Shown here: piece after piece, positions 53,385 through 61,174 of the stretch | Position numbering within the stretch: the first letter of the stretch is position 1 | Layout of the letters: each line of letters starts with the position of its first letter | From: Mucilaginibacter lappiensis | GTDB lineage: Bacteria; Bacteroidota; Bacteroidia; Sphingobacteriales; Sphingobacteriaceae | Length of the DNA stretch: 64,000 nucleotides | Assembly: GCF_900155965.1 (NCBI RefSeq) | Contig: NZ_FTMG01000001.1 | Span: 868,001 to 932,000 of the forward strand | Direction: 5' to 3' | Program-made: the position numbers and the translations under genes | The notes under the pieces: model-generated | The model's database searches: none | Seen by the model: the letters and a program-made list of their open reading frames with translations, nothing else | Told to the model about the DNA's origin: nothing

Positions 53385-56300
53385 ATGAATAAACACTACC
53401 CCTTATCAAATAAGGCCAAAAAGTTCACTTTTGTACTCCTTTGTATTATAGGTTCTTTATTGATAAGTACTGGTGCCCATGCCCAGTATTTTGGGCAAAA
53501 TAAGGTGCGTTATAAAAACCTCAAGTTTAAAGTTTACAAAACCCCGCATTTTGAAATTTACTATTACTTAAAAAATGATAGTATGGTAAAACGCTTCGCA
53601 CAGGAAAGCGAATTGTGGTATACTTTACATCAACAAGTTTTTAAAGACACATTTAAAACCGCGAACCCCATCATCCTATATGCCAATCATCCCGATTTTC
53701 AGCAAACTACAGCCATTGATGGCGAAATTGGTGTGGGTACCGGCGGTGTTACCGAAGGCCTGAAGAACCGGGTGGTGATGCCGGTGATGGAAACCAACCA
53801 AACCACCCGCCATGTTATCGGGCACGAATTGGTACACGCATTTCAGTACCGGGCGCTGCAGGCTGGTGAAGGCGATAGTTTTGAGGAGATCAACAACATC
53901 CCACTGTGGATGATTGAGGGTATGGCCGAATACTTGTCCTTAGGTAAAAAAGATACATACACAGCAATGTGGATGCGCGATGCCTATCTGAACCATGATA
54001 TCCCCTCGGTACGTGATCTTACAGAAAGCAATAAGTATTTCCCTTACCGATATGGTGAGGCTTTCTGGTCGTTCCTGGGCTCCACCTATGGCGATACGGT
54101 AATTGTGCCCTTCTTCAAAAATACAGCGCGCTACGGTCTTAATTATGGCATCAGGCGTAGCTTTGGGTATGATGACAAGACCTTATCCCGTTTGTGGAAG
54201 ACCTCCATCGAGAATACCTATAAACCTTTTTTAAAAGATACAGTTCAAAAACCAGTTGGTATGAAACTAATCGACAGCAAAACTGGGGGTGATCTGGTAG
54301 TGGCGCCAGCGGTAAGTCCCGATGGCAATTATGTGGCTTTTCTGTCTGCGAAAAGTTTATTCTCTATTGACCTTTATCTTGCCGATGCCCATACGGGGCG
54401 CATCTTACGAAAGCTTACGAGCAAGGTATCCAACACTCATATTGATGAGTTTAACTTTATAGAATCAGCGGGCGCGTGGTCGCCGGATGGTAAGCGCTTT
54501 GCCTTCAGCGTTTTCAGCAAGGGTCGAAACCGGATGATTGTGGTGGATGTAGCCAGCGGTAACACACTGAATGACGTTTCGATGGGGAAAGCCGAGCAGT
54601 TTAGTAACCTATCCTGGTCGCCCACCGGTAAGGATATTGTTTTCCAGGGCTTATCAGAAGGCCAGGGCGACTTGTATTCGTATAACTTCGATACCCAAAA
54701 AGTCACTCAGTTGACTAACGATAAATATTCTGATTACCAGCCAAGTTATTCCAGGGATGGTAAAAAGATCATCTTCTCGAGCGACAGAACCACTTATGAT
54801 CAGTCGTTAGAACAGGATATTCCCTTTAACCTGGCCGAGCTTGATCTGGCCACGGGCAAAACAACCGACATCAAAATATTTAACGGTGCGAACAACCTCA
54901 ACCCGCAATACTCTGCCGATGGTTCACAAATCTACTTTTTATCAAACCGCGATGGTTTCCGCAACATGTATCGCTACACTCCTGGCAGTGGCAAAATTGA
55001 GCAAATGACCGATCTGTTTACAGGTATATGTGGCATTACAGAATATTCACCGGCTTTGAGTATCTCTACTCATGATGATGTGATTTACTCCTACTATCGC
55101 GCCCAAAAGTATTCCATTTATAACGCAAAGGCATCAGATTTTAAACCGGTTACTTTGCAGGCTACCGATGTAAACTTTAGCGCAGGTATACTGCCACCGG
55201 CCCGTGCTGTTGGCGTAGATCTGATCAACTCCAATTTGAATAATTATCTGGCTTATAAAAAAATACCGGCAGATTCGGTTATCAACATTGGCTATAAACC
55301 TAAATTTAAGCTAGACTATCTGGCTGGTAGTGGTATCGGAATCGGCGTAAGTAGTTTTTATGGCACAAGTTTGTCAAGCGGTATACAAGGCGTGTTCAGT
55401 GATATACTGGGGCGCAACCAGATATTCGCGGCAGCCTCAGTTAACGGGCAAATATATGACTCCGGGGCGGCGATAACTTATGTAAACCAAACCGGCCGGT
55501 GGAACCTCGGCTTCGGTATATCGCATATCCCTTACCAGTTTGGTGTACAATCACAAACTTTCCCAACAAAAACTGTGAGTGGCAAAAATGAGACTGTTCT
55601 CTCAAATAATATCGATATCATACGCAATTTTGAAGATGCTGCCAGGGTATTTACCTCCTACCCTATTTCCAAAACTACGCGTTTTGAGGTTGGAGCCGGC
55701 GCCTCGTATAACTCCTACCGGGTTGATCGCTACGCCGATTACTATGCATTGGATACTACTGTAAATGCTGATAAAAGCAAAACCATCACCCAGAACTACT
55801 TAACATCTGACAAGAAAAAGATAGCTAACGATGATGAAAGCAAGCTCATTGGTACCAGCTTAAAATCATACTCGCTTTTCAACGTATCAACAGCTTTAGT
55901 TGGCGACAATTCGTTCTTTGGTGTTACCTCGCCACTCAATGGATTCAGGTACCGCCTGGAAGCCGAATACAATTTTGGCACCTACCATTTCTTTGCACCA
56001 ACTATCGATCTTCGAAAATATGTACGGGTTGAACCTGTTACCTTTGCAGCCCGCTTTTACGGTTACGGACGTTTTGGTGGCGATGCCACCGGACTGTATC
56101 CTTTGTACGTGGGTTACCCGTTTTACATACGTGGTTACGAAGGACAAACTTTTTACAATAATGGCAAAGCGGGCACCAATGGCTTCAGTATTGATCAGTT
56201 ATCGGGCAGCCGCATCGCAGTATTTAACTTCGAGGTACGTTTGCCTTTTACCGGTCCGGAGAAGTTGGCCCAGATCAAATCAAAGTTCCTGTTTACCGAT

Positions 56301-56600
56301 CTTAACTTATTTTTCGATGCTGGTTTAGCATGGAACGCCGGCGATCATATTTATTTCCAGAAAAACCCACCTGTAATTGGTGAAAAACCTGTGCTTAATG
56401 ACGATGGTACACCTTCCATAGTAAACGGACAACCGGTTACCCAGCCGGTATACGGCAGGGTTCCGGCACTAAGCGCAGGTATATCATTAAGGATCAACAT
56501 ATTTGGAGCCTTTGTATTGGAGCCTTACCTGGCCGTTCCGTTTAACCGTACCGATGTTAAAAAACCATTATTTGGTTTAGGATTTACGCCTGGCTGGTAA
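53385..56600 (+). CDS. Outer membrane protein: MA-type peptidase domain, PD40 propeller and beta-barrel
   Basis: This 1071-residue protein has a signal peptide ending at AHAQ (34). An N-terminal gluzincin-like domain follows, with H147, E148 and H151 in GHELVHAFQY and third ligand E178 in WMIEGMAEYLS. Next comes a PD40/TolB-like propeller (about 270-590; repeats such as VVAPAVSPDGNYVAFLSAKS and GAWSPDGKRFAFSVFS). The C-terminal part (about 640-1071) is beta-barrel-like and ends with aromatic-rich strands including YPFYIRGYEGQTF, similar to BamA/TamA surface-antigen barrels. The zinc site is intact, so proteolysis is plausible. This peptidase-propeller-barrel order is found in Bacteroidota proteins with no defined role. 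Monocistronic, with a terminator downstream. Confidence 0.88.
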   Translation: MNKHYPLSNKAKKFTFVLLCIIGSLLISTGAHAQYFGQNKVRYKNLKFKVYKTPHFEIYYYLKNDSMVKRFAQESELWYTLHQQVFKDTFKTANPIILYANHPDFQQTTAIDGEIGVGTGGVTEGLKNRVVMPVMETNQTTRHVIGHELVHAFQYRALQAGEGDSFEEINNIPLWMIEGMAEYLSLGKKDTYTAMWMRDAYLNHDIPSVRDLTESNKYFPYRYGEAFWSFLGSTYGDTVIVPFFKNTARYGLNYGIRRSFGYDDKTLSRLWKTSIENTYKPFLKDTVQKPVGMKLIDSKTGGDLVVAPAVSPDGNYVAFLSAKSLFSIDLYLADAHTGRILRKLTSKVSNTHIDEFNFIESAGAWSPDGKRFAFSVFSKGRNRMIVVDVASGNTLNDVSMGKAEQFSNLSWSPTGKDIVFQGLSEGQGDLYSYNFDTQKVTQLTNDKYSDYQPSYSRDGKKIIFSSDRTTYDQSLEQDIPFNLAELDLATGKTTDIKIFNGANNLNPQYSADGSQIYFLSNRDGFRNMYRYTPGSGKIEQMTDLFTGICGITEYSPALSISTHDDVIYSYYRAQKYSIYNAKASDFKPVTLQATDVNFSAGILPPARAVGVDLINSNLNNYLAYKKIPADSVINIGYKPKFKLDYLAGSGIGIGVSSFYGTSLSSGIQGVFSDILGRNQIFAAASVNGQIYDSGAAITYVNQTGRWNLGFGISHIPYQFGVQSQTFPTKTVSGKNETVLSNNIDIIRNFEDAARVFTSYPISKTTRFEVGAGASYNSYRVDRYADYYALDTTVNADKSKTITQNYLTSDKKKIANDDESKLIGTSLKSYSLFNVSTALVGDNSFFGVTSPLNGFRYRLEAEYNFGTYHFFAPTIDLRKYVRVEPVTFAARFYGYGRFGGDATGLYPLYVGYPFYIRGYEGQTFYNNGKAGTNGFSIDQLSGSRIAVFNFEVRLPFTGPEKLAQIKSKFLFTDLNLFFDAGLAWNAGDHIYFQKNPPVIGEKPVLNDDGTPSIVNGQPVTQPVYGRVPALSAGISLRINIFGAFVLEPYLAVPFNRTDVKKPLFGLGFTPGW

Positions 56601-56630
56601 GATAATGATCATATAAAAGTAATAAAAGCA

Positions 56631-56657
56631 AAAGCGGCCCCAAAGCCGCTTTTTTTA
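56631..56657 (+). terminator. Intrinsic terminator
   Basis: AAGCGGC pairs with GCCGCTT around a 6-nt loop and is followed by seven T residues, 31 bp after the preceding stop codon. Confidence 0.85.
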
Positions 56658-56719
56658 TTTAAAACCTAAACGGTTCAAAATAGTTATGAAATAATATCTG
56701 TTTATATTTGCAGCCTGAA

Positions 56720-57322
56720 ATGAAAAAAATACTGTTGTTGAGTTTGGCTCTGATGATGTGTAGCTTCGCCGTACTTGCCCAGGCAGCTGATACCGACCCC
56801 GTTGGCAATGTGCCGGCACTAGGTTCGATGAAAAGTACTGCTGGCGACAGCATGCTACCAGCCAATGATATTATACAAAATATAGCCGCCGATAAGGATC
56901 TGTCCATATTTTATAAATTTGTTAATTCGGCTAATTTAGCCGAAACCTATGAAAGCAAAGGCCCCATTACCATATTTGTACCTGCTAACGAAGCATTTGA
57001 AAGTTTACCTCCCGGTAAGCTCGATACACTTTTTAAACCCGCACATGTTTGGGAATTAACCCATATATTGGCATATCACGCTATCGCAGGGAAATTTAGT
57101 ACCAAAGAGTTACACAAGCGGATCAATAAACATAAAGGCTCAACCACTTTAACTACCATTAGCGGAGGTAAACTCATTGCTAAAACTGACGGTGATAACA
57201 ATATTATATTGGAGGATGAAACAGGTGGCCAATGTATCATTAGCCGGTCTGATATTGCACAAAGCAACGGTGTAGTGCATATCATCAGCAAAGTATTGCT
57301 GCCCAAAGCAAAGGCTGTATAA
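56720..57322 (+). CDS. Secreted fasciclin-domain protein
   Basis: The start is ATG 56720 (MKKILLLSLALMMCSFAVLAQA); a TATATTTG -7 box at 56703-56710 ends 9 bp before it, so the transcript has almost no leader. The 200-residue product has a signal peptide and a single FAS1 domain (about 50-198). The H1 box is GPITIFVPANEAFESLP, followed by ILAYHAIAGKFS, and the H2-like end is GVVHIISKVLLP. FAS1 domains mediate adhesion or polymer binding; its partner is unknown. Weak ribosome binding and short leader may mean leaderless-type initiation. Confidence 0.92.
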   Translation: MKKILLLSLALMMCSFAVLAQAADTDPVGNVPALGSMKSTAGDSMLPANDIIQNIAADKDLSIFYKFVNSANLAETYESKGPITIFVPANEAFESLPPGKLDTLFKPAHVWELTHILAYHAIAGKFSTKELHKRINKHKGSTTLTTISGGKLIAKTDGDNNIILEDETGGQCIISRSDIAQSNGVVHIISKVLLPKAKAV

Positions 57323-57475
57323 TAATACAAGTAGGTGACAATCTGTCTAAAACAACACTACGTATTTAAGATATAATAAATTGTAAGGTTTAGTTGCTAT
57401 TGGCGACTAAGCATACAAAAGCACAGGTGGGCTTAATAACTCATCGTGTTATTTATATTGACTAAATACCTCAAA

Positions 57476-57952
57476 ATGAAAAGATCGATTTTAGTAATAG
57501 CGATATTATTTGTTGTAACCGCATTCGGCTGCCAGAACAGCAGTGGGCAGGATGCCAAAAGAAAGCTGAGCAAACCGGCAGAAGAGTGGAAAAAAACATT
57601 AACGCCCAACCAATACCATATTATGGTTGAGAGTGGAACAGAACCGCCTTATAAAAACGACTACTGGAACAACCACCAAAAGGGTGTTTATGTAAGTGCC
57701 GCTACCGGCGAAGTATTATTTAGCTCCGACGATAAATTTGACAGCGGTACAGGCTGGCCAAGCTTTGTTAAACCCGTCGACTCCAAAAAAGTGACCATTG
57801 TGCATGATGACAGCTATGGCATGAGCCGCGATGAGGTCATTGAAAAAAGTACCGGTTTACACCTGGGTCATGTTTTTGATGATGGCCCCGCCAACCGCGG
57901 AGGCAAAAGATATTGTATGAACTCAGGCGCTTTAAAATTTATTAAAAAGTAA
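57476..57952 (+). CDS. msrB: Peptide-methionine (R)-S-oxide reductase, lipoprotein form
   Basis: MsrB reduces the R epimer of methionine sulfoxide in proteins. The start is ATG 57476 (MKRSILVIAILFV). A lipobox VVTAFGCQ puts the lipid cysteine at residue 19, so it works at the envelope rather than in the cytoplasm. The domain includes LTPNQYHIMVESGTEPPYKN, KFDSGTGWPSF and GHVFDDGP, with the catalytic C147 in RYCMNSGAL. The zinc-binding CxxC pairs of classical MsrB are absent, as in zinc-free forms. Its 3' end overlaps the convergent GIY-YIG gene by 11 bp. Confidence 0.95.
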   Translation: MKRSILVIAILFVVTAFGCQNSSGQDAKRKLSKPAEEWKKTLTPNQYHIMVESGTEPPYKNDYWNNHQKGVYVSAATGEVLFSSDDKFDSGTGWPSFVKPVDSKKVTIVHDDSYGMSRDEVIEKSTGLHLGHVFDDGPANRGGKRYCMNSGALKFIKK

Positions 57953-58298
57953 CCGCCCGGCGATTAGCATTTACAGATGGGCGCAATTGCGGGCGTACCC
58001 GTAAACCACTTTCATATTTTAAACCAATGGTCAGATCTACCCAGTCAGGATTAACAGGTCTGATCATTTTTTCTTTTTGCGGGCGTGTGTAGGTGCTTAC
58101 TACTTTAAAACGTTCCATAGCCTGCTCTTCGGTGTTAATCTCTTCAAAATAAACCAAACGGTTAAGCTGCTGCGCGCTGTCGAAAAACAAAGTGGGCATA
58201 TCGCTATAAAATTGCAGTGTTTTTACAAGATCTGAGCATAAACCCACGTGAAGATTTTTCCTGTTTCTGTCGGTGATGATATATACAAAACGTTTCAT
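57942..58298 (-). CDS. GIY-YIG-like nuclease domain protein, degenerate motifs
   Basis: The start is ATG 58298 (MKRFVYIITDRNRKNLHVGLC). The 118-residue protein has the GIY-YIG fold outline, but GIY reads VYI and YIG reads HVG, and the helical Arg expected near residue 25-30 is not seen. A family-typical N-x-L segment (RKNLHVGLCSDL) remains. Bacteroidota carry several such UvrC/homing-like small proteins of unknown role. With altered motifs it may be catalytically inactive. It is divergent from the XRE-S24 repressor across 86 bp and overlaps msrB by 11 bp at its 3' end. Confidence 0.72.
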   Translation of the reverse strand: MKRFVYIITDRNRKNLHVGLCSDLVKTLQFYSDMPTLFFDSAQQLNRLVYFEEINTEEQAMERFKVVSTYTRPQKEKMIRPVNPDWVDLTIGLKYESGLRVRPQLRPSVNANRRAVTF

Positions 58299-58350
58299 TT
58301 TATGATAAAAATTTTGGTGAACCAATATTTATTACTAACTTTATGAGCAT

Positions 58351-58368
58351 AAAATTACTAATAATTTT
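58351..58368. promoter_or_regulatory. Candidate self-operator of the XRE-S24 repressor
   Basis: AAAATTA and TAATTTT enclose CTAA, ending 16 bp before the repressor ATG at 58385 and 53 bp from the divergent GIY-YIG start. Its location in the shared promoter region suits negative autoregulation. Confidence 0.45.
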
Positions 58369-58384
58369 AGCAAATGCAAATTTT

Positions 58385-59161
58385 ATGTCAATAATTTCAC
58401 AAAATATTAAGTTTCTCCGCAAAAAGAAGGGTTTAACCCAGCAACAATTTGCCGACCAGTTAGGTATAAAACGTTCATTAGTAGGCGCATATGAAGAAGA
58501 AAGAGCCGAACCGAAATACGAACTACTAAAAACTTTAGCAATATTTTTTGACATTACTATTGATGATTTCATCAATGAGAGCATCGATGAAAAGTGGGCT
58601 CCCAAGCCCAAAGGCAATCCTGCCAACCTGCGCATACTAAGTATCTCTGTTGATAAAGAGGATAACGAAAATATTGAAATGGTACCGCTTAAAGCAAGCG
58701 CGGGCTATCTGAATGGCTATGCCGATCCGGAATATGTATCCCAGTTGCCTAAATTTTATCTACCCATGTTTAAGCAAGGCACCTATCGTGCTTTTGAAAT
58801 AAAAGGCGACTCGATGCTGCCTATATTGTCGGGCGATATTATTATAGGCGAATACCTGGAAAACTGGGCTGATATTAAAAGCGGCGAAACTTATGTTGTG
58901 ATATCCAAAAACGATGGCGTAGTATATAAACGCGTTGGCAATAAATTTAAAGAAAACAAAAAGCTCAAACTGATATCTGATAATCCCGTTTACGAGCCTT
59001 ACGAAATAAATGGCGAGGATGTACTGGAAATATGGAAAGCAAAAGGCTATATCTCCACACAGCTGCCACAACCCACCCCCGAGCCTACCATGGAAAGCCT
59101 CACCAGTATGATGGCTCAAATGCAGCGCTCCATATCCAATTTACAACAAAGCAACAATTAA
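58385..59161 (+). CDS. XRE family repressor with S24 (LexA-like) peptidase domain
   Basis: The start is ATG 58385 (MSIISQNIKFLRKKKGLTQQ). An HTH_XRE domain (5-60) precedes an S24 domain (about 100-215). The LexA-type cleavage site Ala106-Gly107 in KASAGYLNGY, the nucleophile S143 in KGDSMLP and the base K182 in VVYKRV are all present, with spacings like those of LexA and CI. A C-terminal tail (225-258) is Pro/Thr/Met/Gln rich. The protein should repress target genes and be inactivated by RecA-stimulated self-cleavage. It is a chromosomal single gene with no phage genes around. A palindrome lies in its promoter. Confidence 0.92.
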   Translation: MSIISQNIKFLRKKKGLTQQQFADQLGIKRSLVGAYEEERAEPKYELLKTLAIFFDITIDDFINESIDEKWAPKPKGNPANLRILSISVDKEDNENIEMVPLKASAGYLNGYADPEYVSQLPKFYLPMFKQGTYRAFEIKGDSMLPILSGDIIIGEYLENWADIKSGETYVVISKNDGVVYKRVGNKFKENKKLKLISDNPVYEPYEINGEDVLEIWKAKGYISTQLPQPTPEPTMESLTSMMAQMQRSISNLQQSNN

Positions 59162-59235
59162 GTTACATCGGCTTATTTAAACCTTTACGATATATCTTTA
59201 TCCTAAGATTATAAAACGTAATAAATTAAAAAGCT

Positions 59236-59610
59236 ATGAAAAAATTGTTGTTAATGTGCTGTTTCCTGATCGGGATTTCAGCGGTAAGCCGTGCACAAGG
59301 TGGCGGTATGAGAAAAAGTCCGGAAGACAGGGCTAAAGATCTGCAAACACAGCTAAAGCTTTCTGACGATCAGACCACTAAAGTAACCGCCATATATAAA
59401 GAACAGGCTACCAAAATGGATAGCGTAAGAACAGCTGCTAATGGCGACAGAGATGCGATGAGAAGCGCTATGGCACCGATGATGAAAGCAACTAATGATA
59501 AGATCAAAGCAGTTTTAACTCCGGAACAAACCACTGCTTATGATGCCTGGATGAAAGAAAGAATGAGCAGAATGAGACAAGGTGGCGGCGGAGGAGGCTC
59601 ACAGAACTAA
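59236..59610 (+). CDS. Spy/CpxP-like periplasmic protein
   Basis: The 124-residue protein has a signal peptide ending near VSRAQ (20). A helical domain follows with LQTQLKLSDDQTTKVTAIYKEQATKMDSV and KIKAVLTPEQTTAYDAW, matching the two L-(T/S)-xxQ repeats of Spy/CpxP-like chaperone and metal-response proteins. The last 12 residues are a Gly-rich tail. Bacteroidota have many of these with unknown clients. A terminator follows at 59632. Confidence 0.82.
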   Translation: MKKLLLMCCFLIGISAVSRAQGGGMRKSPEDRAKDLQTQLKLSDDQTTKVTAIYKEQATKMDSVRTAANGDRDAMRSAMAPMMKATNDKIKAVLTPEQTTAYDAWMKERMSRMRQGGGGGGSQN

Positions 59611-59631
59611 CAGTGCTCCGCTTATAAAAAG

Positions 59632-59668
59632 CAAAGGCTGTCTTTTTACAAGGTAGCCTTTGTTTTTT
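59632..59668 (+). terminator. Intrinsic terminator
   Basis: CAAAGGCT pairs with AGCCTTTG across a 15-nt loop and is followed by six T residues. Confidence 0.8.
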
Positions 59669-59849
59669 ATGCGTAAACCATGCGGCTTATTTAGGCCAGT
59701 TGTTTTCATAGACGATGTTACCAATAGCTAACTTGCACTCAGATACCACAAAGTTCAAGGTTATTGGTTTGTTACCAATGATAGATATCCTCGTTATATT
59801 GTAACTTTTAACAATTAATAGTAAGCAAAAAATAATTTGTTTGGTATTT

Positions 59850-60248
59850 TTAGTTTTTGCCCGGCCAGTCATTGATGTGCTCGGCGTCGCCAACTTTAAG
59901 TGTCCTGGCCGAAATTACGAATCTCATACTCATCGGCACCTCTCCAACTATATTTATTCCTTCATCGTAGGCTATAATGTAGCTGTCTTCAAAAGTAAGT
60001 TCCTTCATTTTGGCATCTTCTTCTGATTTTTTGATCAGCAGGGTACCTTTAAAAGATTTAAACTGGCTGTTTACCATTGTTTCAATAATGGAGGTGTCTT
60101 CAGTTGATTCTATCTCAACTTCAATTTTTCCGCCGTAAACACCCGAGGAAGGGCGTCCTTTAGAATCAACATCGCGGTCAAGCGCGTAAGAACAGGTGAG
60201 TACATCATAATCCCTGCCCGAAAAATTTAATCTTGCTTTGAAAGCCAT
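59850..60248 (-). CDS. Type VI secretion tube protein Hcp (TssD), Bacteroidota type
   Basis: The start is ATG 60248 (MAFKARLNFSGRDYDVLTC); the open frame continues upstream without support. The 132-residue product matches the Bacteroidota TssD/Hcp family, with FSGRDYDVLTCSYALDRDVDSKGRPSSGVYGGKIEVEIEST and GEVPMSMRFVISARTL. Hcp forms hexameric rings that carry effectors inside the tube. No other T6SS gene (tssB, C, E, F, G, K, vgrG) is in the window, so this is an orphan, as effector-linked hcp genes often are. A protein with ADP-ribosyltransferase-like features is encoded divergently 222 bp away. Confidence 0.88.
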   Translation of the reverse strand: MAFKARLNFSGRDYDVLTCSYALDRDVDSKGRPSSGVYGGKIEVEIESTEDTSIIETMVNSQFKSFKGTLLIKKSEEDAKMKELTFEDSYIIAYDEGINIVGEVPMSMRFVISARTLKVGDAEHINDWPGKN

Positions 60249-60470
60249 AAAGTTAAACTTAGGGGTTATTTTAAATAAAGTACCGGCTTTCGGCACTTAA
60301 CTCCTAAACCACAAATAAAGGCAAATATTGTTTACGAAAGAATAAAAATATTTATTAAGTTATTTTTATTAACTATTGCTACAATTTAACTAACAATATA
60401 TATTTTTGCCTACCATCTATTTAAAAACAACGGTGTTTACGCACTCAATATTAACCAAAATTTAAATCAA

Positions 60471-61028
60471 ATGAAGCTTACCCCCAAAGAAGCTATTGAT
60501 AAGCTGATAGCCAAAAGCGCTAATAAATTTGAACATGAAATTTACCTCATTAGAAGAGGCCGATTAGAATATGTACACCATAACAACAACAGCATTCAAT
60601 TTAAAAGCAACGTACCACCTAAACAAACCACCGGGAAAGATGTCAACGAGGCAAAACAGTGGTATAGGTGCATGTCGCAAAGTGATTTTTTACACCTGAA
60701 AAGAAGAGATGTATTATTAGGCGGCGAAAGCTATGGAGGTATTGCCACTAACTTTGATTATGCCAGTAGTTATTTTAGCGATACCAACAGCCACATTGTA
60801 GAGTTTGAAACCATTGCCGATTCTCCATTACTGTATCACACTTTCCTGGGATTAAATACCGGCAAGGGCACCCCGGCGGGCCCTAAAGGCGAAGGAGATG
60901 GTGGCACCTTCGGTCTTGGTAAAACAGGCTACCTGGGCGGCAAAGCCGGAGATAAGTTTAACGAACTTCTGGAACGCACACAAATTACTTGGCGACTGGT
61001 AGCCTGCAAGCTCCCGCTTCCGGCTTAA
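60471..61028 (+). CDS. Unknown protein with ADP-ribosyltransferase-like motifs
   Basis: I recognise no named family for this 185-residue protein. The segment QWYRCMSQSDF (63-73), then GGESYGGIATNFDYASSYF (84-102) and HIVEFETI (108-115), follows the pattern of R-S-E ADP-ribosyltransferase toxins: Arg on strand 1, a Ser/Thr-rich strand before A..Y, and Glu later. A Gly-rich loop (130-158) and TWRLVACKLP end the protein. There is no signal peptide or membrane helix. Divergent from an orphan hcp, it may be a type VI cargo toxin. No immunity gene follows: a terminator lies 17 bp on and then bioF. It could equally be a housekeeping protein of unknown role. Confidence 0.6.
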   Translation: MKLTPKEAIDKLIAKSANKFEHEIYLIRRGRLEYVHHNNNSIQFKSNVPPKQTTGKDVNEAKQWYRCMSQSDFLHLKRRDVLLGGESYGGIATNFDYASSYFSDTNSHIVEFETIADSPLLYHTFLGLNTGKGTPAGPKGEGDGGTFGLGKTGYLGGKAGDKFNELLERTQITWRLVACKLPLPA

Positions 61029-61044
61029 ACAAAATTATAAAAGC

Positions 61045-61078
61045 AAAAAAGGGAATGGGTGGTACCCGTTCCTTTTTT
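61045..61078 (+). terminator. Intrinsic terminator
   Basis: AAAAAAGGGAATGGGT pairs with ACCCGTTCCTTTTTT (one G-T pair) around GGT, ending in a T-run. Confidence 0.85.
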
Positions 61079-61149
61079 GTTATGGATAAAATACAGTTAA
61101 TCAACTTAAAAAATAAATGATTTCACCCTGTGTGTAAACGGTAACTTTT

Positions 61150-61157
61150 TACCTTTG
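61150..61157 (+). promoter_or_regulatory. -7 promoter element of bioF
   Basis: TACCTTTG fits the TAnnTTTG consensus and lies 18 bp before the TTG start codon. The -33 element is weak (TGTG). A very short leader results. Confidence 0.45.
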
Positions 61158-61174
61158 CACAAATCATTTCTATT

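Noticed and set aside
59687..59893. 68-codon minus-strand ORF next to hcp
   Set aside because: It overlaps the hcp 3' end and has no coding character of its own.
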